A stretch of DNA of 64,000 nt, from assembly GCA_017436345.1 (NCBI GenBank), contig JAFSDH010000009.1:1-64000 (forward strand). The letters are read 5' to 3'. Source of the DNA: Bacilli bacterium. GTDB lineage: Bacteria > Bacillota_I > Bacilli_A > RF39 > UBA660. Below the pieces are notes generated by a model. The model worked only from the letters and a program-made list of their open reading frames with translations. It was not told the DNA's origin and did not search any database. Both the position numbers and the translations under genes were made by a program. This document shows positions 1 to 8,587 of the stretch, piece after piece (position 1 is the stretch's first letter; the number at the start of each line of letters is the position of its first letter).

Positions 1-56
1 AGAGCAGAGGACTGAAAATCCTCGTGTCGATGGTTCGATTCCATTCGGAGCCACCA
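1..56 (+). tRNA. tRNA-Phe (GAA), 5' end outside window
   Basis: The window opens inside a tRNA. An anticodon stem GAGGA/TCCTC encloses the loop CTGAAAA, giving anticodon GAA (Phe). A T-arm with TTCGATT, the acceptor 3' strand CGGAGCC, discriminator A and an encoded CCA end at 56. The first part of the tRNA lies upstream of the window. It is the first of three closely spaced tRNAs ending in a shared terminator, so a single transcript is likely. Confidence 0.93.
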
Positions 57-91
57 TTTATAATATATAACGATCATGTGGTCGTATTCAT

Positions 92-168
92 GCGCTCGTA
101 GCTCAGCTGGATAGAGTGTTTGGCTACGAACCAAAAGGTCAGGGGTTCGAATCCCTTCGAGCGCACCA
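92..168 (+). tRNA. tRNA-Arg (ACG)
   Basis: A complete cloverleaf is visible: acceptor GCGCTCG/CGAGCGC, anticodon stem TTTGG/CCAAA with loop CTACGAA (anticodon ACG, Arg), T-loop TTCGAAT and encoded CCA. The ACG wobble A is normally deaminated to inosine to read CGN codons. It is the second member of the Phe-Arg-Pro cluster. Confidence 0.96.
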
Positions 169-171
169 TAT

Positions 172-248
172 CGAGAAGTGGCTCAATTTGGTAGAGCACC
201 TGGTTTGGGACCAGGTGGTTGCAGGTTCAAATCCTGTCTTCTCGACCA
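172..248 (+). tRNA. tRNA-Pro (TGG)
   Basis: A complete cloverleaf: acceptor CGAGAAG/CTTCTCG, anticodon stem CCTGG/CCAGG with loop TTTGGGA (anticodon TGG, Pro), T-loop TTCAAAT and encoded CCA. It starts only three bases after the Arg tRNA and is followed at once by a strong terminator. Confidence 0.96.
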
Positions 249-257
249 TTGTAATTA

Positions 258-284
258 AAACTCTTACTATGTAAGAGTTTTTTT
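258..284 (+). terminator. Terminator of the tRNA cluster
   Basis: A perfect 10-bp stem (258-267 with 271-280) with a TAT loop is followed by a T run, 10 bases after the tRNA-Pro CCA end. This is a classic Rho-independent terminator. Confidence 0.9.
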
Positions 285-304
285 CTGTTTAAATATAATA
301 AAAT

Positions 305-331
305 AAAAAAGATTTCTTTTTGAAATCTTTT
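305..331 (-). terminator. Terminator downstream of the small HTH-like gene
   Basis: A 10-bp stem (307-316 with 322-331) with a TTTTT loop. Read on the minus strand it overlaps the stop codon at 330 and is followed by a T run. It can also act on the plus strand. Confidence 0.75.
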
Positions 332-587
332 ATTCTTCTGGGATTGGTTTGAAAAATTCTTGGATGTCACTTTGTGTTGCTATACATATTTTTCTTAATG
401 TTTCTAATGATGGATATCTTTCAATTAAAGTCATACTTAACATGTCAGCTACTGATTGAAATTGTAAATCAATCATTAATGATAAGTCGTTAACACTTAT
501 ATTTTTTTCTTTTATTACTCTTCTTAAATTATATTTTATTGTTTTAACAAAATTTTCTTTTTCGTAATATTTTTCTAAGTTATTCAT
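330..587 (-). CDS. Small XRE/HTH-like regulator
   Basis: An 85-residue protein whose helical pattern (NLRRVIKEKNISVNDLSLMI, then a SLETLRKIC helix) resembles a Cro/C1-type helix-turn-helix. I chose the ATG at 587 because GGTGATAGTG sits directly upstream; a longer in-frame ATG at 623 would add 12 hydrophobic residues without a ribosome site. The target is unknown. It lies downstream of the helical-bundle gene at 662-1099 on the same strand with a 74-base gap. The family call rests on helical pattern only. Confidence 0.6.
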   Translation of the reverse strand: MNNLEKYYEKENFVKTIKYNLRRVIKEKNISVNDLSLMIDLQFQSVADMLSMTLIERYPSLETLRKICIATQSDIQEFFKPIPEE

Positions 588-661
588 CACTATCACCAAT
601 ATTATTATGTTAAAATTTATCATTTAATAATATCGTAAAGAATACGTTTGATGTTGTTTTT

Positions 662-1099
662 TTATAAATATTTCTCTATTTCTTTTTTACATTTTTCTTG
701 GTATTTTAATAATTTTTTTGCTTCTTTTATTATATTTTTATCTACATTTTCTTCATATTCTTTTATTTTCTTTTCCATTTCTATAATTCCCATTGTTAAA
801 CCTTGAATTATCATTTCTGCGATTTTTGAATCACTATTGTCAATCATGACATTCATATTTGTTCCCATTTTATTTATCATTTCAATAAAAGGACCTTTGT
901 CTTTAGGTTTTATTTTTTTCTTTTTTAATAGTTCTTTAACTTCTTCATGAATGATTTCATATCCTTCTAGTTGTTTTTCTATTTCTTTTTTTATTTTATT
1001 ATCTTTATCTTCTAAAGCTTGAAGTAAGTGAATATATCCTTTTTTACCTAAATCGGCTGTTTGATATATATATTCTAGTAATTCAGTTTCTGTGTTCAT
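662..1099 (-). CDS. Hypothetical helical-bundle protein
   Basis: A 145-residue, strongly charged (Lys/Glu-rich) protein with no signal peptide or membrane segment. The heptad-like pattern suggests three to four long helices, reminiscent of ferritin-like or DUF2383-type bundles, but I see no clear metal-binding ExxH pairs, so no function is assigned. An AAAGGA box about nine bases before the ATG at 1099 supports the start. It probably shares a transcript with the small HTH-like gene downstream. Confidence 0.6.
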   Translation of the reverse strand: MNTETELLEYIYQTADLGKKGYIHLLQALEDKDNKIKKEIEKQLEGYEIIHEEVKELLKKKKIKPKDKGPFIEMINKMGTNMNVMIDNSDSKIAEMIIQGLTMGIIEMEKKIKEYEENVDKNIIKEAKKLLKYQEKCKKEIEKYL

Positions 1100-1200
1100 T
1101 TTATCATTTCCTTTCTTTTTTATTATGTTTAATTTTTATTATTTTATGTATTATTAGGAAATATATTTTTGTTATGTTATAATTATAATGGTGATGGAAT

Positions 1201-1803
1201 ATGAAGCGATGTAAATATTTAATTATTTTATTTTTATTAATTATTGTTACTGGGTGTTCCGATTCTTCTAAATATGAAGTATTATTGGAAGGTAGTAGTA
1301 ATTCTTATTATAATTGGTCTTATGAAATAGAAGATGATTCGATTATAAAAATAGTTGATGAGAGTTATTATGGAAAAGAAGCTGATGATGAAATAGTTGG
1401 TTTAGAAGGAGAATATAAGTTTGTATTTGAGGCTTTAAAAGCTGGTGAAACAACTATTAAATTTAAATATATGCGTACATGGGAACAAGAAGATGTTTTA
1501 TATGAATATGTTATTTCTTTGAATGTTAATGATAAATTAAAAATTTCTAAGAAGAATGAATCTGGTAACTATTTATCTTTAGAAAAGATATTAACTTATG
1601 ATTTGGATAAACTTGGTTTAGACAAGAACTTTAGTGAATATAAACTAATTTTTGATAATAATATTGTTTCTATAGAAGGTAAAGAATGTGATTTTTTAAC
1701 AGTATATGATTATCAAGATATGATTATAAATGTTTATGGAATTGCGAGAAACGAAAATATTGTTTATAAAATGGTAGATGGAAAAATGCAAATAATAGAA
1801 TAA
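1201..1803 (+). CDS. Lipoprotein with chagasin (I42)-like domain
   Basis: A 200-residue lipoprotein: hydrophobic signal with lipobox VTGC (Cys19). Residues ~30-110 follow the pattern of the chagasin/I42 cysteine-protease inhibitor family: an N-x-x-x-x-W loop (NSYYNW, family NPTTGxxW), a GLEGEYKFVFEALKAG strand pair, and KYMRTWE (family RPWE). All three inhibitory loops are degenerate, so active inhibition is uncertain. The remaining ~90 C-terminal residues are unrecognised. The start at 1201 follows GGTGATGG. It stands alone between the divergent gene at 1099 and a terminator at 1802. Confidence 0.6.
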   Translation: MKRCKYLIILFLLIIVTGCSDSSKYEVLLEGSSNSYYNWSYEIEDDSIIKIVDESYYGKEADDEIVGLEGEYKFVFEALKAGETTIKFKYMRTWEQEDVLYEYVISLNVNDKLKISKKNESGNYLSLEKILTYDLDKLGLDKNFSEYKLIFDNNIVSIEGKECDFLTVYDYQDMIINVYGIARNENIVYKMVDGKMQIIE

Positions 1804-1825
1804 GATCATATTTGATCTTTTTTTT
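1802..1825 (+). terminator. Terminator after lipoprotein gene
   Basis: AAGATCA/TGATCTT, a 7-bp stem with a 4-base loop followed by T8, overlapping the stop codon. Confidence 0.85.
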
Positions 1826-1860
1826 GTCATTTTTTTCTTTTTTTTTTCATTTAATTTATT

Positions 1861-2646
1861 ATGAAAAAAAATATAATTATTGTTAGTTTAGTTATTCTTT
1901 TAATTGCGTTACTTGGTTTCAAAATGTTTTTTATTTATAAAGAAAGTATTGCTTTAGCATTTATGAATTATGATGGTTTTGAAGTTGAAGGAGATACAAT
2001 TGTTAAATATAATAAAACTGGTGGCAATGTTGTAATCCCTAAAATAATAAATGGTGTTGTGATTACGAAGATATCAAGTTATGCTTTTAATGATTTGAAT
2101 ATTGATAGTGTTGTAATACCAGATTCTATTGTTAGTATTGGTGATTATGCTTTTGCAAATAATAATATTTCTAGATTAAAAATCCCTAGTTCTGTTAATT
2201 ATTTGGGAGAAGGGGCTTTTATGCATAATTCTATTGTTGATATTGAGATGGACTCTGAAATTGTAATTGGAAATGCTTGTTTTAATGATAATCATTTAGA
2301 AAGAGAAAGTGCTTTCTTTTTAAATTCTAATAATGAGCTTATTAGTTATGGGGGATTAATAAGAGGTAATGTAGTAGTCGATAATGAAAATATAACTGTC
2401 ATTGGTGAAAAGGCCTTTTATGATGTTGGTATAGTATCTATTACATTACCTGATTCAATTATTGAGATTAAAGATTATGCTTTTGCTAAGAATTATTTGG
2501 TTGATGTCTATTTGCCTAAAAGTTTAAAAAATATATCTAGAAATACTTTTATTGATAATTCATATTTAACTAATATTTATGTAAGTAGTGAGATTAATAA
2601 TATTTTAGAATATCCAGGGGTTAGTATTATAGAAAAATACAAATAA
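1861..2646 (+). CDS. BspA-type leucine-rich repeat (LRR_5) membrane-anchored protein
   Basis: A 261-residue protein with an N-terminal hydrophobic segment (~4-24, signal anchor) and a surface-exposed repeat region. Repeats such as SVVIPDSIVSIGDYAFANN and SITLPDSIIEIKDYAFAKN carry the hallmark LPxSIxxIxxxAF pattern of the Treponema pallidum/BspA LRR_5 family. Members are cell-surface proteins often implicated in adhesion. No LPxTG or other wall-sorting signal follows. The ATG at 1861 comes only ~35 bases after the preceding terminator, without a strong Shine-Dalgarno. Confidence 0.75.
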   Translation: MKKNIIIVSLVILLIALLGFKMFFIYKESIALAFMNYDGFEVEGDTIVKYNKTGGNVVIPKIINGVVITKISSYAFNDLNIDSVVIPDSIVSIGDYAFANNNISRLKIPSSVNYLGEGAFMHNSIVDIEMDSEIVIGNACFNDNHLERESAFFLNSNNELISYGGLIRGNVVVDNENITVIGEKAFYDVGIVSITLPDSIIEIKDYAFAKNYLVDVYLPKSLKNISRNTFIDNSYLTNIYVSSEINNILEYPGVSIIEKYK

Positions 2647-2648
2647 AA

Positions 2649-2674
2649 AAATAAGAATAATCTTCTTATTTTTC
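2649..2674. terminator. Bidirectional terminator between convergent genes
   Basis: AAATAAGAA/TTCTTATTT (2649-2657 with 2663-2671) with A runs on the left and T runs on the right, so it can serve both the LRR gene and the minus-strand gene ending at 2666. Confidence 0.75.
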
Positions 2675-3274
2675 TTTTTCATTAAAAATAATTTTTACAT
2701 TAGCCAGTTGCGCTGCCTCTAGTTTTTTTATGGATAGGTCGCTTCCATCTAAGAATCTTAAATCTAACCATTCCCATAGAAAGAACCAAAGTCCGATAGC
2801 TATTATCTCTGCAACAGTAGGAATTACATTTATTATATTTAATAGCATAAATAGTAAAATACTTATTACGCCAAATAGAAGTAATGTATTTGATTTCTTT
2901 TTCATTATATTTATATCGATAATAGCATCTCCAAGTTTTAATCCAAAATATTGAGTTAAGACTCTTTTGATTAAAGCTTGTTCTTTTTCTGAAAAATGAT
3001 GTCCACAAATTTCTAATACAATTGATTCTTCAACTGGTATATAGTATGCCATATCTTCAACATAATGAATAAAGTCTGGATTAACCCATTCATAATCTTT
3101 TATTGAGTGTTTAGATATTATGTCATAAATTGAACTAACTTTTGTAGAAATATAGGCTTTTCCATCATCATCTACGTAATATTCGCTAACAAAGTGTTCG
3201 TAATTGAACTTTGTTTTTCGATATTTTCTTAAATTTCTTTTTACTTTTTCGCTTCTTTTTGTACTTAGTAGCAT
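2666..3274 (-). CDS. Hypothetical membrane protein
   Basis: A 202-residue protein with a soluble N-terminal ~125 residues and two transmembrane helices near the C-terminus (~130-147 and ~152-170), followed by a short charged tail. I do not recognise the family. An AGGATG box lies about 14 bases before the ATG at 3274, farther than usual here, so a slightly different start is possible. It is monocistronic and convergent with the LRR gene. Confidence 0.6.
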   Translation of the reverse strand: MLLSTKRSEKVKRNLRKYRKTKFNYEHFVSEYYVDDDGKAYISTKVSSIYDIISKHSIKDYEWVNPDFIHYVEDMAYYIPVEESIVLEICGHHFSEKEQALIKRVLTQYFGLKLGDAIIDINIMKKKSNTLLLFGVISILLFMLLNIINVIPTVAEIIAIGLWFFLWEWLDLRFLDGSDLSIKKLEAAQLANVKIIFNEKEK

Positions 3275-3377
3275 AAGAATAAATCACATCCTAAGGTCAT
3301 TTTAACACAAAAACTTATTATTGTCTAACTTGTAAAAATAATAATATAATTTTATAATAAATTTACTAGGTGATAAT

Positions 3378-5081
3378 ATGAAATATAAATGGGATTTATC
3401 TAAACTTTATTTAAAGAAAGAAGATTTTTATGGTGATATGACTTTAGTTCGAGATTTGATTAAAAAATTATCTAGTCATAGAGAAATAAAAATAGATGGA
3501 CTATCTTTATATGATTTAATGAATCAATGTTTTAAAATTAGAGAGATTAATTATAAAACTTTATTATATGCTTCTTTAAACTACTATTCTGATATTAATA
3601 ATGATATTTTTATTAGGATGAAGGAACAAGCTGAAGAGTTAGATTTATTTGTTTGTAATGAGACATATTTTATTGATGAATTATTAAATATAATTGATGA
3701 AGATAAGTTAGTTCTATTTTATGAAGAGTGTCCTAAGTTAAGGGAGTATGAATATTATATTTCTAATATTTTAAGAAATAAGAAACATTTAGATACTTCT
3801 GATATTAATGTTAATAAATTGAATATTAGTAAGAAAATTGTTGAGTATAATTCTTTATTTAATAGTATGGATTTTGGAAAGATAAATGATATTGATTTAA
3901 ATAATACTAGTATAGGTAAATATTTGATAAGTAGTGATAGAGATATTAGAAGAAAGAGTTTTTTATCTATTAATAATAGTTATAGATTAAAAGAAAGTGA
4001 ATATTTTAATATATTAAGTTCTATTATCGAATTGAGAAATGATAATTGTAAAATGTCTAATTTTAGTAGTGTTTTAGAAAGTGAATTGTTTAAAGAAAAT
4101 ATTGATAAAGTTTTAATAAATAATTTAATTGAAGTTGTTTCTGATAATATTTCTTTAATGAATAAGTATTTAGATTTGAAAATGAAATATTTATTAATAG
4201 ATAATCCTAATTTATATGATATAAACATTCCAATTACAGATATTTCTGATAGTTTTGATATTAATAGTTCAATTAGTATTTTGCGTGATATATTTAAGAA
4301 ATTTGGTAATAAGTATATAGATGCTTTTGAATATTTATTAAAGAATAAATATTTAGATTTAGAGTGTGATGATAATAAACATCCAACAATCGTTTTTAGT
4401 TGGAATAATTATTCTTTTATGAATTATAAAGATAGATATATAGATTTAAAGAATTTAGCTCATGAATTTGGTCATATTATTAATAGTTATTTATCTTCTA
4501 ATTTACCTTTTATTTATAATGATAGTAGTGTTTTTGTCGGAGAGGTTGCTTCTTTAGTTAATGAGATATTACTTAATGAATATTTATATGAAACTACTAA
4601 TGATAAAGATAAAAAGATTTTTTATTTAACTAAGATTATAGAAAATTTTATTTCACAAGTATATAGACAAATTATGTATACAGAGTTTGAAAATATATTA
4701 TATAATAATAAGAAATTAGATTTAGATATTTGTAATGATGAATATTTGTCCTTAGTAAATAAATATTATGGTAATGTAGTTAAAGTAGATGAATCAGTTA
4801 AATATGAATGGATGAGAGTAGGTCATTTGTTTAGATGGAATTATTATGTTTATAAATACGCTACAGGGTATATTTTAGCTTTTAATATAGTTAAAAAATT
4901 AAAAGAAGGTAAGTATAGTGATGAATATATAGATTTTCTATCTAGTGGTAGTTCTTGTAGTAATGTTGATTTATTAATGAAGTTAGATATTGATTTATAT
5001 AAAAAGGATTTAATTATTAATAGTTTTGATTTGCTTGATAAATATATATTAGAACTTGAGGAATTATTAGAGGTGAAATAG
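3378..5081 (+). CDS. pepF: M3 family oligoendopeptidase F-like metallopeptidase
   Basis: A cytoplasmic zinc peptidase of 567 residues, about the length of PepF. The zinc site is explicit: HEFGH at residues 362-366 and the downstream glutamate ligand in VGEVAS (Glu389), the M3 family spacing. PepF enzymes trim short oligopeptides. AGGTGATAAT precedes the ATG at 3378. A nucleotidyltransferase-like gene begins one base after its stop and is likely co-transcribed. It is more divergent N-terminally than typical PepF, so the exact subfamily is open. Confidence 0.88.
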   Translation: MKYKWDLSKLYLKKEDFYGDMTLVRDLIKKLSSHREIKIDGLSLYDLMNQCFKIREINYKTLLYASLNYYSDINNDIFIRMKEQAEELDLFVCNETYFIDELLNIIDEDKLVLFYEECPKLREYEYYISNILRNKKHLDTSDINVNKLNISKKIVEYNSLFNSMDFGKINDIDLNNTSIGKYLISSDRDIRRKSFLSINNSYRLKESEYFNILSSIIELRNDNCKMSNFSSVLESELFKENIDKVLINNLIEVVSDNISLMNKYLDLKMKYLLIDNPNLYDINIPITDISDSFDINSSISILRDIFKKFGNKYIDAFEYLLKNKYLDLECDDNKHPTIVFSWNNYSFMNYKDRYIDLKNLAHEFGHIINSYLSSNLPFIYNDSSVFVGEVASLVNEILLNEYLYETTNDKDKKIFYLTKIIENFISQVYRQIMYTEFENILYNNKKLDLDICNDEYLSLVNKYYGNVVKVDESVKYEWMRVGHLFRWNYYVYKYATGYILAFNIVKKLKEGKYSDEYIDFLSSGSSCSNVDLLMKLDIDLYKKDLIINSFDLLDKYILELEELLEVK

Positions 5082-5082
5082 A

Positions 5083-6063
5083 ATGAATTATGTTGATAAG
5101 AGAAAGATACTACATTTAGTTCAATTTGTTTTTAATAGTTATATTAGTGAGGACTATAAGAACTTATTATTAAATAAGTATAAAGGCTTAGATAATTTTA
5201 TTAGTTTTTTAAATGAATTTATTTTAGATATATATAATATTTATTATAAAGACAAAGAAAAGTTAGACTTTTATTTAGAATATATATCTAATAATTATCT
5301 TGATAATAAAGATATATCTATAATTAAGGAAGAGATTGTTAGTAAGTTAGAAGTTAATTTTGGATGTAGTGATCTTTCGATGGAGGATAATCATAAAGTA
5401 CTTAGTGATTCTTTAATTTTTATTTGTAGGGAATTAAATAAGAGAAATATAGATTATTATGTAGTTGGATCAATTCCTATATATATAAAGATTAATAAAG
5501 GTTTTGAAAGATTTCATTCGGATATTGATATAATGATTAATGGTAATGATATTGATTGTTTAAAGGAAATATTTGAAGATAGTGATTATCTTTTTATGGA
5601 TAATAGATTTAATAGTCATAAGTTCTTTGATGAAAAAGAAAAAAGAGTTAGAGGGGGACATGATATTCTAGCTCAATGTAAAGATAATGATTTTAGTATT
5701 GGATTTTATGAATTTTCAAGATATGAAGATGGGTCAATTTCTAAAAAAGATTATTTTTCGGATATAAAGGATAATAAGATAACTAATTATGTTTATAATA
5801 ATATATATACTAAAGAATATTTCGATATGTTTTATAGTAAAGATTTTATTGAATATAATGGTATTAAATTTAGATATTTTAATATAGATGGATTATATTT
5901 ATATAAGAGTAAGAATCTTTTTAATGAGGGTAGAAATAAAGATTTATATGATGTTAAGTTTATGGAAAAAAACTGTGATTTAGATAAAGAGAGAATAAAT
6001 GAACTTAAAGAATTATTTAATAGTTCAGTTAAGTATATTATTGATATATTAGAAAAAAAATAA
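5083..6063 (+). CDS. Nucleotidyltransferase-fold protein
   Basis: A 326-residue protein. The N-terminal ~110 residues are helical and unrecognised. From ~residue 128 a nucleotidyltransferase-like core appears: YYVVGSIPIYI (the G-S strand-helix turn) and FHSDIDIMI, supplying the D-x-D metal ligands. This resembles aminoglycoside/lincosamide or MNT-type transferases, but the substrate cannot be read from sequence. GAGGTGAAATAGA precedes the ATG, which starts one base after pepF. A shared terminator at 6062 closes the unit. Confidence 0.65.
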   Translation: MNYVDKRKILHLVQFVFNSYISEDYKNLLLNKYKGLDNFISFLNEFILDIYNIYYKDKEKLDFYLEYISNNYLDNKDISIIKEEIVSKLEVNFGCSDLSMEDNHKVLSDSLIFICRELNKRNIDYYVVGSIPIYIKINKGFERFHSDIDIMINGNDIDCLKEIFEDSDYLFMDNRFNSHKFFDEKEKRVRGGHDILAQCKDNDFSIGFYEFSRYEDGSISKKDYFSDIKDNKITNYVYNNIYTKEYFDMFYSKDFIEYNGIKFRYFNIDGLYLYKSKNLFNEGRNKDLYDVKFMEKNCDLDKERINELKELFNSSVKYIIDILEKK

Positions 6064-6083
6064 AAAAGTATTATTACTTTTTT
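6062..6083. terminator. Bidirectional terminator
   Basis: AAAAAAGTA/TACTTTTTT with loop TTAT lies exactly between two convergent genes. Confidence 0.8.
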
Positions 6084-7033
6084 ATTTTTTGTTTATTATT
6101 ACTATTTTTTATATTATTCCATGTTCTTAAAGCATCAGGATAATTAGTTATATAATGAACTTTTTTTCTTAAATCATCTAATTCATTATTTACTTCTTCA
6201 TATTCATAGTAGTTATTAATTGTCCATATTGAGACTTTTTTATTGTTTTCTAGTAGTTTTTTTATATCGTCATGATTAACAAGATTTTTTCTAATAACAT
6301 AACCATCTAAATCATATTTAGTTGTATAGTGATAATTATCTTTTTTAACTATTAAATGATATTCTAAATAAGGATAATCTTTTTTCATATTAGTTAAATA
6401 TTCATAGTTATCGCTTTGAATAATTATATTTTTATAAGAGTGATCTTTAATTAAATTATAAACTTCATCGTAAAATGTTTTAGGATTTCGTGTGTCAAAT
6501 TTTAATTCTATTATTAATGTTTTATCAGGAAAGCTTTCATGTATTTTTAAAGCATCTTTTAAAGATATTATTTTACTTTTTTTATCTTGAAGTAATTTTA
6601 TACGTTCACGAATCATATTTCCACTTTTATCGTCTAGTAATGAGTCAAAATATAACTTTAAATTGTTATTATTGTTTGTTGTTATTGTTTCTTGTTGTAA
6701 TTCTTCTAAGGTTGTTTCTTCAATTTTTTTATTATTAACTTTATCATTATGAAAAACAATTACTTTATTATCTTTGGTTAGGTGAACATCTATTTCAACA
6801 CCAGTTGTTGTAGGAGTAGCAAAGCCTTTTTCAATTGCTTCTTTAGTATTTTCTATTTCTAGTGAAGAGAATCCTCGATGAGCAATTATTGATAACTCGC
6901 TATCTAATTCTTTTTTATTTTCCTCAATTACTATTTTAGTTATTTCTTTAGAACGTGCATCAGTAAGGGAAAGACTTGCTGTTGTTGCGATTAAGATAAA
7001 TGATGTTGTTATGATTAATCTTTTTAATTTCAT
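6074..7033 (-). CDS. Glycerophosphodiester phosphodiesterase family protein, membrane-anchored
   Basis: A 319-residue protein with an N-terminal signal/anchor (~5-23) and a GDPD TIM-barrel catalytic region outside the membrane. Motifs visible: AHRG (His52, Arg53), ENT (61-63), the metal-binding E-x-D in GVEIDVHLT (Glu80, Asp82) and VFHND (His95). GDPDs hydrolyse glycerophosphodiesters to glycerol-3-phosphate and an alcohol; an exported one may act on lipids or teichoic acid. GGAGGTG lies upstream of the ATG at 7033. The sequence after ~220 (a LEYHLIVKK strand, then SIWTIN) fits the C-terminal half of the barrel. Confidence 0.88.
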   Translation of the reverse strand: MKLKRLIITTSFILIATTASLSLTDARSKEITKIVIEENKKELDSELSIIAHRGFSSLEIENTKEAIEKGFATPTTTGVEIDVHLTKDNKVIVFHNDKVNNKKIEETTLEELQQETITTNNNNNLKLYFDSLLDDKSGNMIRERIKLLQDKKSKIISLKDALKIHESFPDKTLIIELKFDTRNPKTFYDEVYNLIKDHSYKNIIIQSDNYEYLTNMKKDYPYLEYHLIVKKDNYHYTTKYDLDGYVIRKNLVNHDDIKKLLENNKKVSIWTINNYYEYEEVNNELDDLRKKVHYITNYPDALRTWNNIKNSNNKQKIKK

Positions 7034-7167
7034 TTGTGCACCTCCTAAAATTTCTATTTATTATACCATAGTTTCTTGTTTTGTAAAATTTACATGTTTG
7101 ATAGATAAAAAAGTAAAATTTGCTTATTTTTTATAAATTATATTTTATAATTAAAATAGGTGATAGT

Positions 7168-7812
7168 ATGCATTATTGTAATAAGTGTGGAGAAAAAATT
7201 GTTGATGTTACTAAACCGTGTCCTACGTGTGGATTAAAAAATGATAATTCTAATAACTTTATTATTACTAATGGGAAAACTTATTTTTCTTTATTAGTAA
7301 TCATTGTAGTTATTTTGTTTGGATGTGGATTATTTTTTATTCGAAATAGTTTTTCTTCAATAATGATAGATCATATTGCTGATAATTATTCTTTAACGTA
7401 TGACAATATTGTATGGACTGAGTATGAAGTTGGTGAAGGAGTTTATGCGTTAGTAAACAATAGTGATAAAGATATTTTTTTACAGTTTCCAGTTGTTGCT
7501 GAGGAACTTGGTTTTGCTTTGAATAGTGAAGAAAATTGTGAAGCTGTATATGATGCATATGTAGTAACTTTAAATAAAGCTGTTAACTTAGATTATAATA
7601 ATATTTCATCTGGTATTAAAAGATTAGATGGTACTGATTATTATTATTTAACAGCTGATTACATTAGTTATGATAATACTTCTAGAGGAAAATTATATGT
7701 TATTTTAACAGAAGATGGTAAAGCTATTAATGTTTTATTAACTTTAGGAAGTAATAGTATTTTAGATGTTGAAGAAGATATATATGATATTTTAAGAAGT
7801 ATAAGGATGTAA
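7168..7812 (+). CDS. Zinc-ribbon membrane protein
   Basis: A 214-residue protein beginning with a zinc ribbon (CNKC near residue 4 and CPTC near 17), followed by one transmembrane helix (~residues 40-58) and an extracytoplasmic domain of ~150 residues. I start it at 7168, where ATAGGTGATAGT precedes the ATG; an upstream in-frame start at 7120 lacks a ribosome site. This zinc-ribbon plus helix plus exported-domain layout is common in Firmicutes; the outer domain is unrecognised. Confidence 0.7.
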   Translation: MHYCNKCGEKIVDVTKPCPTCGLKNDNSNNFIITNGKTYFSLLVIIVVILFGCGLFFIRNSFSSIMIDHIADNYSLTYDNIVWTEYEVGEGVYALVNNSDKDIFLQFPVVAEELGFALNSEENCEAVYDAYVVTLNKAVNLDYNNISSGIKRLDGTDYYYLTADYISYDNTSRGKLYVILTEDGKAINVLLTLGSNSILDVEEDIYDILRSIRM

Positions 7813-7839
7813 AAAAAGAGAACTTTTTGTTCTCTTTTT
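7811..7839. terminator. Bidirectional terminator
   Basis: AAAAAGAGAAC/GTTCTCTTTTT with a TTTTT loop, overlapping the ends of convergent genes. Confidence 0.85.
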
Positions 7840-8398
7840 ATACTTTATTTAGATATGTAATTTGTCTATCCATTACATCTCTTTCGATAGCATCTCTTAA
7901 TAATTTTCTTACTTTTGAACCATCTTGGATATTTTTTAATTTAATAACTTGTTTTTCACATCCTGGAGTTTCATCATGAGTATCCAAGGTTACGGATACA
8001 GTACTAATATCTAATAATCTTTGATATATTGTATCTGATAAATCAGGATCTTTTAGTTGGAATAATTCATAAGAGTTAAGTCTTCTTTTGAAGAATCCAG
8101 TTATTATAATTAATTCATCTTTTGTTATTTGATAAGTTGTAAAGTTAAGATGTATTTTTGTCAAGAAACGTTGTAATAATCCACAAGGTTTTCCTTGCCA
8201 TAAAATGTTAAATTCAACATCATCTAAATTTGTCTTATTTTTAGTTTTTTCTTTTACTACTGTAATTGTTTTAGTAGCTTCTTCTTTTACTGGTTCGACT
8301 TTTTTAGTTTCTTCTACTTTTTTTACTTCAGTAGTTGCTACTGGTTTTTTTTCAACTTCAACTTTAACTTCAGCTTTTTTAGTTTTTTTATCTTCCAT
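7838..8398 (-). CDS. PH-like domain protein with Lys/Glu/Val-rich N-terminus
   Basis: A 186-residue soluble protein. Residues 1-~55 are a low-complexity charged region (KKVEETKKVEP-like), probably disordered. Residues ~62-180 resemble a bacterial PH (bPH_2/YdbT-like) domain: WQGKPCG opening, ITKDELIIITGFFKRRLNSYEL and a final helix LRDAIERDVMDRQ. GGAGG sits six bases before the ATG at 8398. Function unknown; PH-like domains usually bind lipids or proteins. Confidence 0.65.
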   Translation of the reverse strand: MEDKKTKKAEVKVEVEKKPVATTEVKKVEETKKVEPVKEEATKTITVVKEKTKNKTNLDDVEFNILWQGKPCGLLQRFLTKIHLNFTTYQITKDELIIITGFFKRRLNSYELFQLKDPDLSDTIYQRLLDISTVSVTLDTHDETPGCEKQVIKLKNIQDGSKVRKLLRDAIERDVMDRQITYLNKV

Positions 8399-8495
8399 AG
8401 TTAACCTCCATATAGGTTTATTATAACATATACGAATGATAAATTTAAATATAATAATTATAAAAAATAATGATTATAAAAAAACATAAAATTGT

Positions 8496-8510
8496 ACACT
8501 ATAATAGTGT
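8496..8510. promoter_or_regulatory. Perfect dyad overlapping TATAAT upstream of pflB
   Basis: ACACTAT-A-ATAGTGT is a perfect 7-bp inverted repeat with a 1-base centre, 78 bases upstream of pflB. A TATAAT hexamer (8500-8505) lies inside it. A repressor binding here would block a promoter using that -10, but no convincing -35 is present, so both the promoter and the operator are inferences. Confidence 0.4.
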
Positions 8511-8587
8511 CAAATTATTTATATCGTATAGTAAATATATTGTAAATATGTTAAAATTTAGACAGATAAATTTGAGGAGGTATTGTA

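Noticed and set aside
8205..8426. Plus-strand hydrophobic frame opposite the PH-like gene
   Set aside because: It is the complement of the Lys/Glu/Val-rich N-terminus and has no ribosome site.
8492..8514. Rex-type operator upstream of pflB
   Set aside because: TTGT and CAA ends are present, but the core does not match TTGTGA-N6-TCACAA or TTGTTAA-N4-TTAACAA. I report only the dyad.
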